From contig NW_019091535.1 in the NCBI RefSeq assembly GCF_001949145.1, forward strand, positions 287,268 through 351,267: DNA of 64,000 nt, read 5' to 3'. The position numbers were made by a program, and so were the translations under genes. The notes under the pieces are model-generated. The model was not told where the DNA came from and ran no database searches. It saw only the letters and a program-made list of their open reading frames with translations. The stretch comes from Acanthaster planci. Taxonomy: Eukaryota; Echinodermata; Asteroidea; Valvatida; Acanthasteridae. Below are positions 13,131 through 25,800 of the stretch, piece after piece; the stretch's first letter is position 1; every line of letters begins with the position of its first letter.

Positions 13131-14778
13131 GCATGCTTACCACGCGATACATGGATATTGTTGGCCAGTTTGCCGTCGTGATTGCTGTCGTGATTGTGTG
13201 AATTGTTCATAAATTTCTTGTGAATTGCCGTATGTAGAAATTTTCACATTGATTTTAAGACAGGTGTTCATCACTTTTTGAGATACTTTTGGAGGCTGTC
13301 ACCTCCACTGATGCCATTCAATCAGCACAAAATTGCCCCCAAACAAAAATGTTCTGAGCTACCAACCCAATTTTTGATAGGCATGCAAAGCACAACTACA
13401 TGTATTTTTTTTGCCTAATAAAAGACTGCATGTATGCAGTAGGCCTTAGTTAAATAACAATATTCATGGAATCTGAGAAATCTTCGGCCAGTGTTGATCC
13501 AATTTGAGCAAGCAAATTTATGACATGGTCTGCCTGATCTGGCAAACTAAAAAAAAATTGTCACGGCCTGCGCCCGAACAAGGATTGCTGAATGCGGCTG
13601 TATGTGCGGTTATGGTAGGACCAAGAAAAATTAAGTGAATTTCAACCCCTGACACTACACGTTACAACTCTACCTTTTATATAATATAGCAGATCAAAAG
13701 ATGGTAATGGCAGAACAAAATTGATTGTGTTATGACATTTTATCCAAGCACTTTTTTGGTCTAATTTCGCAACTCTGTGCATGTGTCCCAACTACATCCT
13801 GATCCATCCATCCTAATCAGTTGGGCGATTTCAAATTACACTCAGTGCCAGTGCTGCAGTTGGACCTACAACAGTTGCAGACATTGGGACCATTGTTACA
13901 ATTGGGATGTAACATGGGCATTGTACATGCAGCCAGGCGCACTGCTGCCTGATACTTACTACAGTTGCACTGTATTCATTAGTCACCAGCACAACTCAAT
14001 GCTGCTGGTAAACATCACAAGTCCAAGCACATTTTCCCAATGACCGGGGCTTCTATGGATCCCCTTTACTTCCCACTGAAGATAGTGGTTTCCTGTTATA
14101 GCACTCTCCAATTTCAATTTCTTGAAGGTGACAAAAAGTTTAATTTTACTGACAAGTTTGTATGAAGGGCAAACCTTAACCAAGGACTGCTTTGAGAGGC
14201 CAGCGTGCCGTAATGTTGTCTCCAAGAGATTAATATAAAGTTCAAATCGCTATTTGAACAAAATGGCAATATTGAGCTCAAGGACAAGACTGTTTCCGAT
14301 TTGAAAGGGAAATTTCTCTTTTCTTCCCAAACCTGATTAAACTTTATCATCAATAATGGAATCTAAGATTCTCACTTGATCCTAAGCCGAGCGCATTAGA
14401 TAGTTTAAGGCCCATTTTGGAGGTGAATTCGGAGGATTTTAATTCGGGGTACAAGCTAGTTTGAGTGAAATTAATTAGGCCTATGTCCTAGGCTTAACCC
14501 TCCTTTCTGCGTTTTGCTGTAAGCCTAGACCTAGTCGTCGAAAAAACGGGTGGCGGTGACTTCGCCCCATGCCACTTTGCCCCTAACAACTTCGCCCCAC
14601 CTCCGATTATCGTTCATTCTGGTCTTTACTCATAGAGGCATAGGCCTAAATGCAACAAATAATAATTGACGTTTTAGTAACTAAATAATGGTCGGAAAAT
14701 CCAATTTGCAAGGGCCAAAACAATGCTTCTGGTTTCTCGACCTACCCTTATTTTTTGGCGAGACCCTAACAATATATT

Positions 14779-15428
14779 CAGTGCAACGCCACTATGACGT
14801 ACACGACAGGGTCCATGCTAAATGTTCAGTATAGTGGTCGTTCGGTATAGCAAAATTAACTGCCATGTTGAATAGCGCCCTCTTTTGTCTGACTGAATTG
14901 CACCCTCTTGTGATACTATGGTTCGCTATTTTTGTGATGTTTTGCCGTTACATTCACGTTTAACGTATCTAGAAATGTATCTGTTCATTATTTTTATTTA
15001 ATCTTGAGTTACAAAATTAGTATAAAGTTATCCTAAAAGTCATGAAGCTACCGCTCAGGATCAATCTCTAATGCTGTGGGGAATCTCGGTTGATTTGTAT
15101 ATCAGGGGCACCCTCTTTAGACTATTGTTAGTGCAATGCCAAAGTGCGCGCGCGTACGTGCAGTTTTCTTCCGCACACGATCATGCAGAGTCGCAAAACC
15201 AGTGTCCATTCAATACCGTTGACAGCTAGTGGCTTTCCCTTCTAATCCTTGGGGAATAATGGCCACTTGTCACTTTCCAACATAAAAACACCGACTGTTT
15301 TATCATGTTGACGTTCGGGAATTACAAACGGCAACTGAATAGTGTTCGGTAGGCTCTGTGCACAAATTTCTGGGAGCCAAGGACGATGTTCAGTACAGCC
15401 GAATGTTCGGTATGGCAGAATTCCACTG
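14779..15428. mobile_element. Pogo/Tigger-like MITE
   Basis: Starts CAGTGCAACGCCACTATG and ends GGCAGAATTCCACTG, with TATT next to both ends. Inverted subterminal words GTTCAGTATAG, GTTCGGTATAG and GTTCGGTATGG recur at both sides. CAGTG-type ends beside TA suggest a pogo/Tigger derivative. No transposase frame. Confidence 0.45.
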
Positions 15429-15611
15429 TATTGGCAACTTAGAGAAAGCAAATTTAATAAATATAAAAACGACAAATAAATATATCCTGTTTCTATTCTG
15501 TCTTCACAAATACCTCAGAGCAACCTTTTCCTCATTATAATGCCTGTGTTTACATGTACATGTTTCCCAGTTACATTTGCAACATGTGAAAAGCAACTTC
15601 TGTCAATTTCT

Positions 15612-15925
15612 CGAGTTCTCTTCGTGTTTTGCTGTCGCTGTGGTTAAGACACATGCACAAAGCGCTGGTACCTGCCTCCAAAGCAAAAGAATGCCGGATG
15701 GAGTGTGGCAACCAATCTATTCATTCCGCAGGGATCATTCATGTACATGACCTCACGCATCGCAAGAAACATCGATGTTGCAAAATTTCTTCAAGTTACA
15801 TGTAATTCACAGAACTTAGTATCTTGTCTGTGTGTGTGTGTATTTTCTGTGTTCATGAGTTTATTTTTAGGTTATTTTGCGGCGAGCCACGGTTTATCTG
15901 CACCCTGGCACCTGTCTAGATGCAT
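15612..15925. repeat. Dispersed repeat, copy 2
   Basis: Diverged homologue of 12755-13130 (see that entry for the shared words); same orientation, no open frame of note. Confidence 0.45.
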
Positions 15926-16466
15926 TGACAATTAACAGAATCATGTGTAGAGAATTTTGTAAGCCTATCGCTTTGAAATAAATTTGAAGAGGATGCGAAA
16001 TAACCCAAATGTGACCCACTCTGCAAAAATAGTCTTAAGTCGCCAGATCCACTTTTTGAGTTTTCATTTGTATTGGAAAGAGCAAATTCAGTTTCTTGTT
16101 TTGATGTGTATCACTCAGTTTGGCATCCTGATGAAAGTGGATACTCCATGGTGAAAAATGCTGTGGGTTCCTATTGATTTACACTGTGCAAAATTATTCT
16201 AAAGGACATTTTACTCAAAAGTGGCTCTGGTGACTTAAGACTTGCTTTCACAGAGTGGGTCACAAATGCTTGTCCAACCATATGTAGGCCTATTAATTCA
16301 CCATGGACAACACAGTTGACATTATAAGACTTGAAGGTTTTCATGGTGAATGAAACTAGAAGAGTAACAATGATTGCGGTTGCACCATGTATCAATCTCT
16401 TTGAGTGTGTGTGGTTCTGAGAAGAACCGGGGAGTTACAGTCGACATTAATTTCGGCCTAATGATA

Positions 16467-17100
16467 GCCCCACTAGTGTGGCACGGACTCTCACTCCCGC
16501 TCCATCCTTAGCCACACATCCGTATATGCAATTTTGTGTCGGCGTACTGAACATTTTCAGCGCACCCACTTATCATCGTGGGCACGATTTCTTTTGCACA
16601 CGGAGATGATCCTTAGCCTCTCCACTTTCTTAGTGCCATTTATTGAATGATTTCACTCACGTTCTGGTTTTTCCAGTCTTTTTGCCTTCACCCATTCAAT
16701 CTCACGGGCTCACTCTCACAGTCACCATCTTTAAAATAAGGTCGCTGAACATTACGTCACTTGACCCCTCGTCTTCTCGACAGCTGTTCCATGTCAAGAC
16801 ATAACGTTCAACGACCTTATTTTAAAGATGGTGACTGTGAGAGTGAGCCCATGAGATGGAATGGGTGAAAGCAAAAAGACTGGAAAATACCAGAACAATG
16901 CGAGTAAATCATTCAATAAATGGGGCTAAGAAAGCTGAGAGGCTAAGGATCATCTCTGTGTGTAAAAGAAATTGCACCCACAATGATAAGTGGGTGCACC
17001 GAAAATGTTCAGTATGCCGACACGAAATTGCGTATACGGATAAGTGGCTAAGGTAGTAAGGATGGAGCGGGAGTGAGAGTCCGGGCCACACGAGTGGGGC
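16467..17100. mobile_element. Palindromic foldback element, copy 1 (TA-flanked)
   Basis: A 634-bp near-palindrome: arms of about 300 bp, starting GCCCCACTAGTGTGGC and ending CCACACGAGTGGGGC, around a loop of about 30 bases near 16790. TA flanks both ends, as for Tc1/mariner-type MITEs. Arms contain AAAATAAGGTCG-type words and a CRE-like TTACGTCA. No coding capacity. A second copy is at 55792-56384. Confidence 0.75.
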
Positions 17101-17105
17101 TAGCC

Positions 17106-17163
17106 TAGCCCTAACCCTCCTCAATCCTCCAACAGGTGAAGGATTGAGGAGGGTTAGGGTTAA
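17106..17163. mobile_element. Mini TTAA-flanked element, copy 2 (58 bp)
   Basis: CCCTAACCCTCCTCAATCC paired with GGATTGAGGAGGGTTAGGG and ending in TTAA (left TTAA changed). The two ends are near-perfect inverted repeats around a 16-base core shared with 6591-6649. Confidence 0.6.
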
Positions 17164-17317
17164 TGAATGCCATAGAGTTTTCTAGAAACATGTATAGGCC
17201 TAGGCCTAACTCCATGCTGTTTGTGGAACTCCTCTCTCTACCATTTTGCTGAAGGGGCTTGTGCCTGTAAGTTGTAACTAACATCCTTGGGGCAAAGTGG
17301 AAATGGGGCGACATTAA

Positions 17318-17400
17318 CCCCACACGTAGGGCTGTGGTGGTGACAGAAAAGAGACAGATAGTAAAACTAAAAGAGAGCCACCACAGCCCTACGTGTGGGG
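17318..17400. repeat. Perfect 23-bp hairpin
   Basis: The 23 bases at 17318-17340 (CCCCACACGTAGGG...) are exactly complementary to 17378-17400, with a 37-base AG-rich loop. It is flanked on both sides by GGGGCGAAGT/GGGGCGACG words also found, inverted, at 14560-14605. Confidence 0.7.
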
Positions 17401-19460
17401 CTAGGGCGACGTGGGGATGGGGCGAAGTGGTTAGCCGGGGCGACGTGGAAATGGGGCGAAGTAAAGCTCAAAAACAATCAAAAATTCCTTCCACTTGATT
17501 TCCCCCACTACACAGACACATAGGGCCTATGGGAAATTTAACTGATACTGAAAGGTACTGGACCCTATCGCCCCATCATGTCCACATATCATGGGGTTAA
17601 AACAGGGGATTTGTAAATTGTAGCTCCATCATGGTCATGATGGTAGGGTCCAAACACGGAGGTAGGAAAAACTCGAACTAACGGTTAGACCTAGACCTGC
17701 ATTCAAACTGATAGATTCAATTTTTTTACCTCTAACGCTCCAGACGAAAGTTGAACGCTCATGTTGTTTTGCAACAAAGTCTGTAAGCCTATGAATTGCA
17801 GAGAAAGTTACGCCACAAAAACTTCAGCCAGTACTTGCACTTCACCAGGCATCAATCTCGCGCCATCGTTTGTGCAATGACATACGCATGGCGCGCTAAG
17901 TATTCAATTTCAATCATGTGCGCACGCGCACCAGAAAATGGCCTTGAGCTGAATACAACGACTATTTTATGCACATCATTTCTTTAATGACCACGTTTCA
18001 GAAGAAAATGGAGAGCATTTCTTTACAAGCATCTCATAAATACTTTCTGTCCAAAGGCAAATATTATGACCAGCGCTAGCATGATGTTAAACGCTTATGG
18101 CATCAAAGGAATAAACAAGGGGGATTAAAGCAGTCTGATTAATTAAAGACAAAAAGTCACAGTAGTCGAGATATTTAGTAATCGAAGAGCATTTTTGTTG
18201 CCATTAATGTTGTGTAACCATCGGCAGATCAGGTGGACAGGGCCACCCCCCCCCAAAAAAAACAGAGCAAAGTCGTTTTTTCACTTTTTGGATGGACTAT
18301 TTCATTTCCCTTCCTTCCTCAAGCGTGTAAAGCCCCCCCCCCCCATTCAGGATCACCCTGACAGGGGCCATATAAAAGGTAAGGGCCTACATTAAAAAAT
18401 TCCGAAATCCCCTGTCCTGTCGAAAACAAATTGCTGCCCCAATTGGTTTTGTATCAGCCCTTGGTTGTAACCGACTTTTAAAAATACAAAAACACAAAGT
18501 GTAACTGTTTTGCTGTAATTATTGCCATGTCAGTAATGGCAAGCCTCGTCGGTGACAAAAAATGATTGATTACTGTGACACTATGGGGTTTAGAATCGAT
18601 TGAAAAATCGGTGGGGTGGGCGGTGGAAATACATCTGCATCATACTTCATCTCTCTGTGCTTGTGGTGTAGATGCAAATACACAGTGGACAGTATAATTC
18701 GGAAAACAGAATTAGAAGCCATTACCGTGGTGGCGCAACACTCGTGGACAGGTTGCACGCTCGCGTTTAATGCCTCTTTGACCAATCGGGTAGGAAATTG
18801 CCAACAATGCACGCACGCGTCAAGCTTAGGAACATACGCGTGAGAGCAGTGCCACAGCAGTATATTTGGCGTCTCCTCGGATTAGTCTCAGATCGATCAT
18901 TATACCATAATGTATTTAAAATTCTTTAATTAATTTGCTATTATGCTACTACCCAAGCCAATTACCTATAAACTGACGGGTGGTCTTCAGCGGATAGTCC
19001 TAGTTGTACTCCGGAATAAAATTCGTTGCGCGTACTCAGTGTGCTCCACGTCAAATGCGCATATTACGGCGCGCCTGTGGTTGCACTACACCAAATACGA
19101 GCCCATAGAAAACAGTGCAAAACCGGGCAGAAATTGCGCTGCCTTTTGACTCTAGGGAAGAGGTTTGCCTCCGGTTTTTCACTGGAAATTCAAGATCATG
19201 GCCAGAAGTTCACTTTTCGTTTCAATTTTATCCCAATTAGCGACGCGATTTTCTTATTCGCCTTTCCCCGAAGATACCCCGAAAATAGTAGCAATATGCG
19301 CTAAGCTCTGAATGTAACCGCCCGCCTCTATCCAAAATAGGCCCACAGGTTGGGACTTTTTGTGAAAGAAATACCCCGAATTTTTAAAAGTACTAGTCCC
19401 AAATTCGTGATTTATAGAAATATCTCTATGATCCCTCCTGGCATGTCTTATTGTAAAAAA

Positions 19461-19865
19461 CGATTACCCTCATTTCGAGGCTTCCCTTGAATGTAACACT
19501 GCTGTATTCAGGGAAGCTAATCGAACGCACCCTTTGTTTAGCCATCACGTGATCTTTGTGACTGCCCCGGTGTCAGCCACCACTACCCCGGGTGGCAGCA
19601 GGTCTCTGGAGGCAGGTCTCTGGAGGCTGCCCGAGTGTTATGACGTCATGGATGGACTGTTCGAGCATGGACCTGATGGAACTGGCGCGGCGGGGACTTG
19701 ACCTTTTCCCAGAATGCCTTGGAAGGGCTGAGTAGCGCCGTGATCAGTTACTCAGTAACCGAAAGCTCAGCAATCACATATTTCAGAGCAGCGTTCAATT
19801 AGCCTCATTTTGAGGCTTCCCTTGGTGTAACACTGGTGTATTCAGGGAAGCTAATCGAACGCACC
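19461..19865. repeat. Pair of 70-bp direct repeats, each a hairpin
   Basis: 19461-19531 and 19797-19865 share GAGGCTTCCCTT, GTAACACT and TATTCAGGGAAGCTAATCG. Each copy folds on itself (CTTCCCT with AGGGAAG). The 265 bp between hold a TGACGTCA site (near 19642) and are GC-rich. Confidence 0.6.
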
Positions 19866-20001
19866 GAATGGAGATCAATGGTTGCACGCGGCCTGCTACA
19901 CGGAGGCCGTGAAAGGTAGCCAGCTTTCACCCGCCTGCCGTCGAGCCGATAGAAAAAAAATGCAGTTCCATTTTTGTCGTATCGGGGGCTTCAAAATTAC
20001 C

Positions 20002-20177
20002 AATACGGCCGTTTCACAATAGTGCGCCACCAAGAGTTTGCAACGCGTTGGCCAATCACAATGCACGAAATTTGCCAACACACTGCGCGTTTGGAAAGGG
20101 TCGACAAATTTCGCGCGTTGTGATTGGCCAACGTGTTGCAAACTCTTGGTGGCGCACTATTGTGAATCGCCCGTATT
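20002..20177. repeat. Foldback with internal CCAAT boxes
   Basis: Arms of about 75 bp (AATAGTGCGCCACCAAGAG on the left and CTCTTGGTGGCGCACTATT on the right are exact complements) enclose a spacer of about 30 bp. Each arm carries TTGGCCAATCACAA or its complement. Confidence 0.7.
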
Positions 20178-20530
20178 AATCCCCTATTGTGTACCCCTAA
20201 AATGTTCAGATTTTGTTCTGCTTTATATTTCGGTGTCTGTGGTAAAAATGGCAGTAATTTAGTTTGGATGCTCAGTTAAAGCTGCACTCACTTTGTTCTC
20301 ACAGAAAAGATTTTCACCCTTCCGTATGCCACATGTCGGTTTTCAATGAAATTTATTAAATATAGGCCTATAAATAAATTTTCGTACACTGTTTCCTGCG
20401 AGTGTGTAAATTAAAATGACTTGGCCCACTTTCACTTTATTGATGAAAATTTTCAGTGTTGACTCATCAAAACCAGACGGAAAAAACATGTGGACAGTTT
20501 GGGCATCGTATTTACTAACAAAACCTCACG

Positions 20531-22280
20531 GCATTGTATGTCTTGGTGGAATTCTCAAATTTTTATACAATAAACACAACACAAATTAAACCGACCCAAA
20601 GTGAAAATATTGCCCAAGCAAGACGACAACAATGCAGGTGTGAAAAATGAATTCAACACAAAATCAGGTTAATATTATCGATTTCGAGTCGGTTATTTAA
20701 TAAGAAAATGGTGAGTTAATTCCAGAAATGATGTGCTTGCATTTTCTGTTTATTTTTGGCTACTTGTGGAGAGGGAGGCCGAGGGCATGTAGCCGCCGTC
20801 CCATAAGAAAAATGATTTCTCCGCAATAAATTTTGCCGACCGGGAAATGCACAACATGCATAGGGGCTACAGCATCACATTACCCTCCTGAAACGCAGCG
20901 CGCTGCCATTGTTCGGCTGCGCATTTTGTGCACAAAAAATGCGCGATCGCGATGTCCTATTCAGTCTTTATTAGGGAGATCAATGGTTACCATGGCTACC
21001 GTCATGTTTACCCGTGATTCTTTGAAATGTCATGGGAAAACTAGATTACTTGCGATTTCACACGTCACATAAGTCCCAAATTCAAAGATGGCCGACGCTG
21101 ATTTCTGGCATCGTATGTCTTGGAATTCTCAAATTTTTACATACTAAACACGTCACGATTAAACCGACCAAAAGTAAAAACATGCCAAGGCAAGACCGTA
21201 GACAACAGGTGTGAAAAATGAATTAGAAACAAAACAAAAACACACACATACACAAAAACAGCTTAATAGTATCGATTCGAGTCGGTTATTTAATAAGAAA
21301 ATGGTCAGTTAATTCCGGAAACGATATGCTGGCATTTTCTCTTTATTTTTGGCTTGTTTTGGAGAGGGAGGCCGAGGGCATAGCCTCCATCCCATAAGAA
21401 AAATGTTTACTCCGTAATAAATTTTGACTAACGGTAAATGCACAGCATACAGCATCACATTACTCTTCTGAAAGGTCCCAGCACAAGTGCAGGAACATGT
21501 CACGCGTACACACGTAAACACGCATACACCACTGCACTTGACCCGTGACTCGCCGCTAAGAGTATGGTGAAAGGGTATCCTCTTTTTTGTCAAAAGTTTG
21601 ACAAAGCAATAATTCCTAACTCAAGGAATTAAGTTTTATTAGGACATAAACTTTTTAGATGAGACATGTGACGTATTTTTCGGTTACAAAATGTCTCGAT
21701 TCACATAATTCACAATTTTTTTTTCAAACGGACTCCCAGTTTTTGAGTGCAATCGACTAAGACAGTCTTCTAGTTCATACGAATCTCGTTTCATAACCTG
21801 GAAAACTCATTTGTAATAGATGTTGATTAAATTTGGCAGCACTCAAGTTTTTTCAGGTACAAAACAAAACAATTATTGCGTTATTTATAACCGCATTTTT
21901 TCATTACTTTATTGAGGCACAATATCAGTGCTAACGAACAATAAAACAATTAATGTAATTTGGATTTGTTGTGAGAAATTTCATTATTTATGCTCCGTTT
22001 CTTGAAAATCCATTAACAGAATGATGCCTCATTTTGTAGCCAGAGCACGAGAAATCAGACATAATTGTTATGCCATTGTTCACTATCTTGCACACGTGAT
22101 GCATTTTGGTAATGAGCCCCATGAACACACGTGGATGTCCTAGCTAGTCTTTATTATATAGATAAATGGTTACCATGGCTACCGTCATATTTACCCATGA
22201 ATCCTTGAAATGTCATTGGAAAACAAGATTTCTTGCGATCACAAGTCACATAAGTCCCAAACGCCGATGCTGATTTCTGG
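20531..22280. repeat. Diverged tandem duplication (two units)
   Basis: Unit 1 (20531-21107) and unit 2 (21108-22280) share three blocks in the same order. Block one begins GCATTGTATGTCTTGG / GCATCGTATGTCTTGG. Block two contains CGAGTCGGTTATTTAATAAG and GGAGAGGGAGGCCGAGGGCA. Block three contains GGTTACCATGGCTACCGTCA. Unit 2 has about 650 extra bases between blocks two and three. Non-coding. Confidence 0.7.
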
Positions 22281-22846
22281 AGAGCACTCGAAGCAATATT
22301 TTCAGAACAAATTTCATCAAGAAAATGTGTTAAAACGTTCGACAAGCATGAAAAACTAGTTGTATTTCTTTATTTAAATATCACTTCGATACTAAAACGA
22401 GAAAGATTTGTATGTGAGGTGAGTTTGGTTCGATGGATTGTGGAGGGTAATCTGTACATCGGCAAAATAGCCGACCGGAAATTTGGCGTCTGTGTGACAT
22501 CGCTATTTATCTTTGGATAAGTCAAGACAAGTTGAACATGTTAAGACACGAAAACATTTGCATACCTGCATTTATTTTCCTTTAGTCAATGATTTATTGT
22601 ATTTCTTATTGTTTCTAAATTAAATGTATAAACGTTTGTTGTTGCAGTAAACCGCCAATTGTATCACCACCAATCATCAACGAAAGTAGCACCCGGAAGG
22701 GCCTGCCTTACCGCCAACTTTATCAGCTGTACATGTAGTAATAATCAGTAACTCCTGCCTCATGTCATGTTATGTGACACTTGTTAATTAAAAGTAGCAG
22801 AGTGTAGGTGCGTTCATGACGGGACCAAGTTAAAGCTTATGTAGCA

Positions 22847-25800
22847 ATGGTTTCTGAGGCTACAGTGAGTATTCACGACGCGCTGCGGTGTATCGCACCA
22901 AGGGCTACCAAAATGTTGCTGATAATTGTTTTATTTTCCTGCCCTTTCTGGACGGTATCAATTGGTCACAATAAAATTTGCACCCGAATTGGCCAGTTGG
23001 AGTATTTTCCAGTCGAACAACGCTCCCTAACAGGCAGCGTTCACCAGACCATAGAGCCTGTCAGTTCGGTCACCTGCGCGCAAATGTGCCACTTCTCTCA
23101 GGAGTGCCAATCGTTCAACTTCTGCCGTCGGATTCAAAGGTGTGAACTCAACCACAGCACAAGGCACAGGTCTCCACAGGAGTTTGTCCGAGGTGAATTC
23201 TGCACTTACTATGACACCAACAAGGTATTTGAAACACCAAAAATAATTGTAGTGCTAAGTAATAGGGTATAGTGGTTCGTGTCTTATCGTCTGGGGACAT
23301 GATCAGTGAAGTAAGCCTATTCAGGTTTTGCATGTAAGTCGGGGAGGGGCAAAATTATGGTAGCCCTGGAGGGACATCGTCAATCATCAATATTGACGTC
23401 CATATTCACGACCAAATTCACGACTTGCTCTTCAGTCACGAATACTGACGCATATATTTGCTACCAAATTCGTGACTCGTTGTAAACCGGTCGCAAATAT
23501 TGCCGCGATTTTTTTCCAGACAGCCAGGTATTGAGAGAAGTTGCTCAGCTACAGACCTTTTCACCCACGTGACTGGATTGCACTAAATGTAAACATTACC
23601 ACCGCGTGTGGACTGCCTTGGCCACAGTGATCGCATATATTCCTGCGGGCAGCTTCAACCACGTGCAAGTGCACGTGCGAACGCTGCATGCTCGACTAGT
23701 TTATCTTGAATAGGTAGATTACCATCACAACCCTATGCACTCATTACCACCACACCAGAGAGCAAGTCGTGAATTTGGTCGCGAATATTGTCGGCAATAT
23801 TCGCGACGGAAGAGTGGGTCATAAATTTAACATTTCATAAACATTGACGTCAATTTTGACGATTGTTGATGTCTCTCCGAGGCCACCATACAAAGTGGGA
23901 TTTCCCCGATTTTTCTGTTTTCCATGCTTAAAAAACCCTAACCCACCATGAAGGGAAAGTGTCAGCGTTTTCAACTCCTTAACCCCGATTTTATACTTCA
24001 AAATTTCTCTGTTGAGTACCTTAATTAGGAAACCCAGAAATAAAACCTCGTCTATGAATTCTAAGGAGAAAAACTCTGGGAAATTCCTGCCCGACCCCCG
24101 AAGGCGATCAAGCATACCCGGTTCCAGGGCTTATACCTTTGTTGTTTATCTGCTGGAAACCAACACTAAAAACTGCACACCATCTTACATATCAACAAAC
24201 TTCTCAACAGATTGATCTTGCACTTACCAGGAGACAGTACTTCTTTTTCTGCCACATGCCAAGATAATTTGTAATTCTAGTGCCCTTTCATAAATTGAAG
24301 ACTCCTAAACGCCCATCTGCAAATCAGCATTAGCACCAGCCTGCGAGTATAATCGAATGCAATTTTGATGCATGTAAATTTAAACCGCTCTGCGTCCGAT
24401 TTGTATCTTAAAACAAAAGACATCAAGATGCCTATATTTATTTCGAATTTGTTGTTAAAAACGATTCTCTCGACAGACAACCCCATTTCATTCATCGTAC
24501 AGCTCTCAGCCTACCGTTATGCCGACAACCCTCACGACAACAGGTAATAAGAAACGTGTGGCGGTGTGATTTGAGACGCAAATCTGTCAATGACTCAAAG
24601 CAGAGGATGAATTTCATAGAAAAAAATCGGTTCCATTCTTGGATTTTATTCTAGGGATTTGCTCGTATGAGACTTTACCGATGACTCCGTACAAATACAC
24701 ATACGTCTTATCTGACGTGGAGTTGGGCACGCACTTTCGAGTTGACTTCACTCTACGAGCCCCAAGAAACGGCAATCTCGCGCTTTCGTCACGGCGCGGA
24801 GATCAAGACTCTGGGATCATTTACGAGATAAGTGAGTGATGTTCTTTTCATCGTGCACTTCACTCCTTAGCATTAGCTCTTGTAGGTCGAACCAAGCAAG
24901 TTAGCGTGTTTGCATGGGACATTTCAAACCTACAACAGATTTTTGATGCTTTAGAATAAACATAAGCCAATACTGCTGTCCTATTTCCAACCGAGGAGTA
25001 AAAACTAGGCTTATGTCAACCGCAGAAAAAAAAAATCATAACAGATTTTGTAGTTCAGGTAAAATAAAACTTTCTGAGAACTATCTCCGTTCTTATTCAT
25101 GGAGTTTTCGACAACATCACCGTCCATTGTGTCCTCTACAATCACGAGAACGGGAATGCCAGATAATCCTTCAATATCTTACTTGAAAGAAACTAAATAA
25201 CAGCCCCGGGCAATCTGGCAAATATTTCCGTAAACAATATTGTTTTCGAGAAAACAGAAATTTTGTTCTTATATCGTTAAATAACATTCGTTTCGTTTGT
25301 GTGGGTGGTGTGTACAGCTGTACAATAGTGGCCAACGTGGCTGCCGTTTCCAAGCTGCACAGAGGGACAATTTTCATCAATAAAACCTACGATTTTCAGA
25401 CGTCGAACACTTATGTTTCCAGACATATCTACCTCTGTGGCCATGATTATTAGTTGGTCAACTAAGAATGGATTTTAGACTTCCATTGGGGTGTAAGTTG
25501 ACGCAAAAGTGGTTATCGAAGGTCGCGCACGCACATGCATGGCCTACTAACTGTGTCATGGACACGGTACGAGGCGAATGCAATAACTTTACAACTCGAC
25601 GAAGTATTTTTCCCGTGAATCTACAGTGAAATATTGCAAAAGAGGCATATTACTACCCGAGGTAAATTACTCGGTGCTGCGGAAAACGTTTTTTTAAGGC
25701 AATCGCACCTGTCACGCCCGTTTATGGGCGTAAATCCGAGGTGGGGGTTATAATCCCCTCCACCTTTGGGGGGGTGGGCTATTGAATCATTTTCCCTCTC

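Larger units (their letters stand above)
12368..22846. other. Gene-poor repeat-rich interval
   Basis: No convincing coding exon. RPA1 exon 1 should be here or further right but was not found. It holds the dispersed pair (12755, 15612), the pogo-like MITE (14779), foldback copy 1 (16467), a mini TTAA element (17106), hairpins (17318, 20002), the direct repeats at 19461 and the tandem duplication at 20531. Elsewhere I see only C and A homopolymers (18240-18345) and unannotated spacer. Confidence 0.6.

Noticed and set aside
14870-14935. Minus-strand words coding EGAIQ, as expected for RPA1 exon 1
   Set aside because: Occurs twice within a MITE, has no GT donor after it and no start in frame; coincidence.
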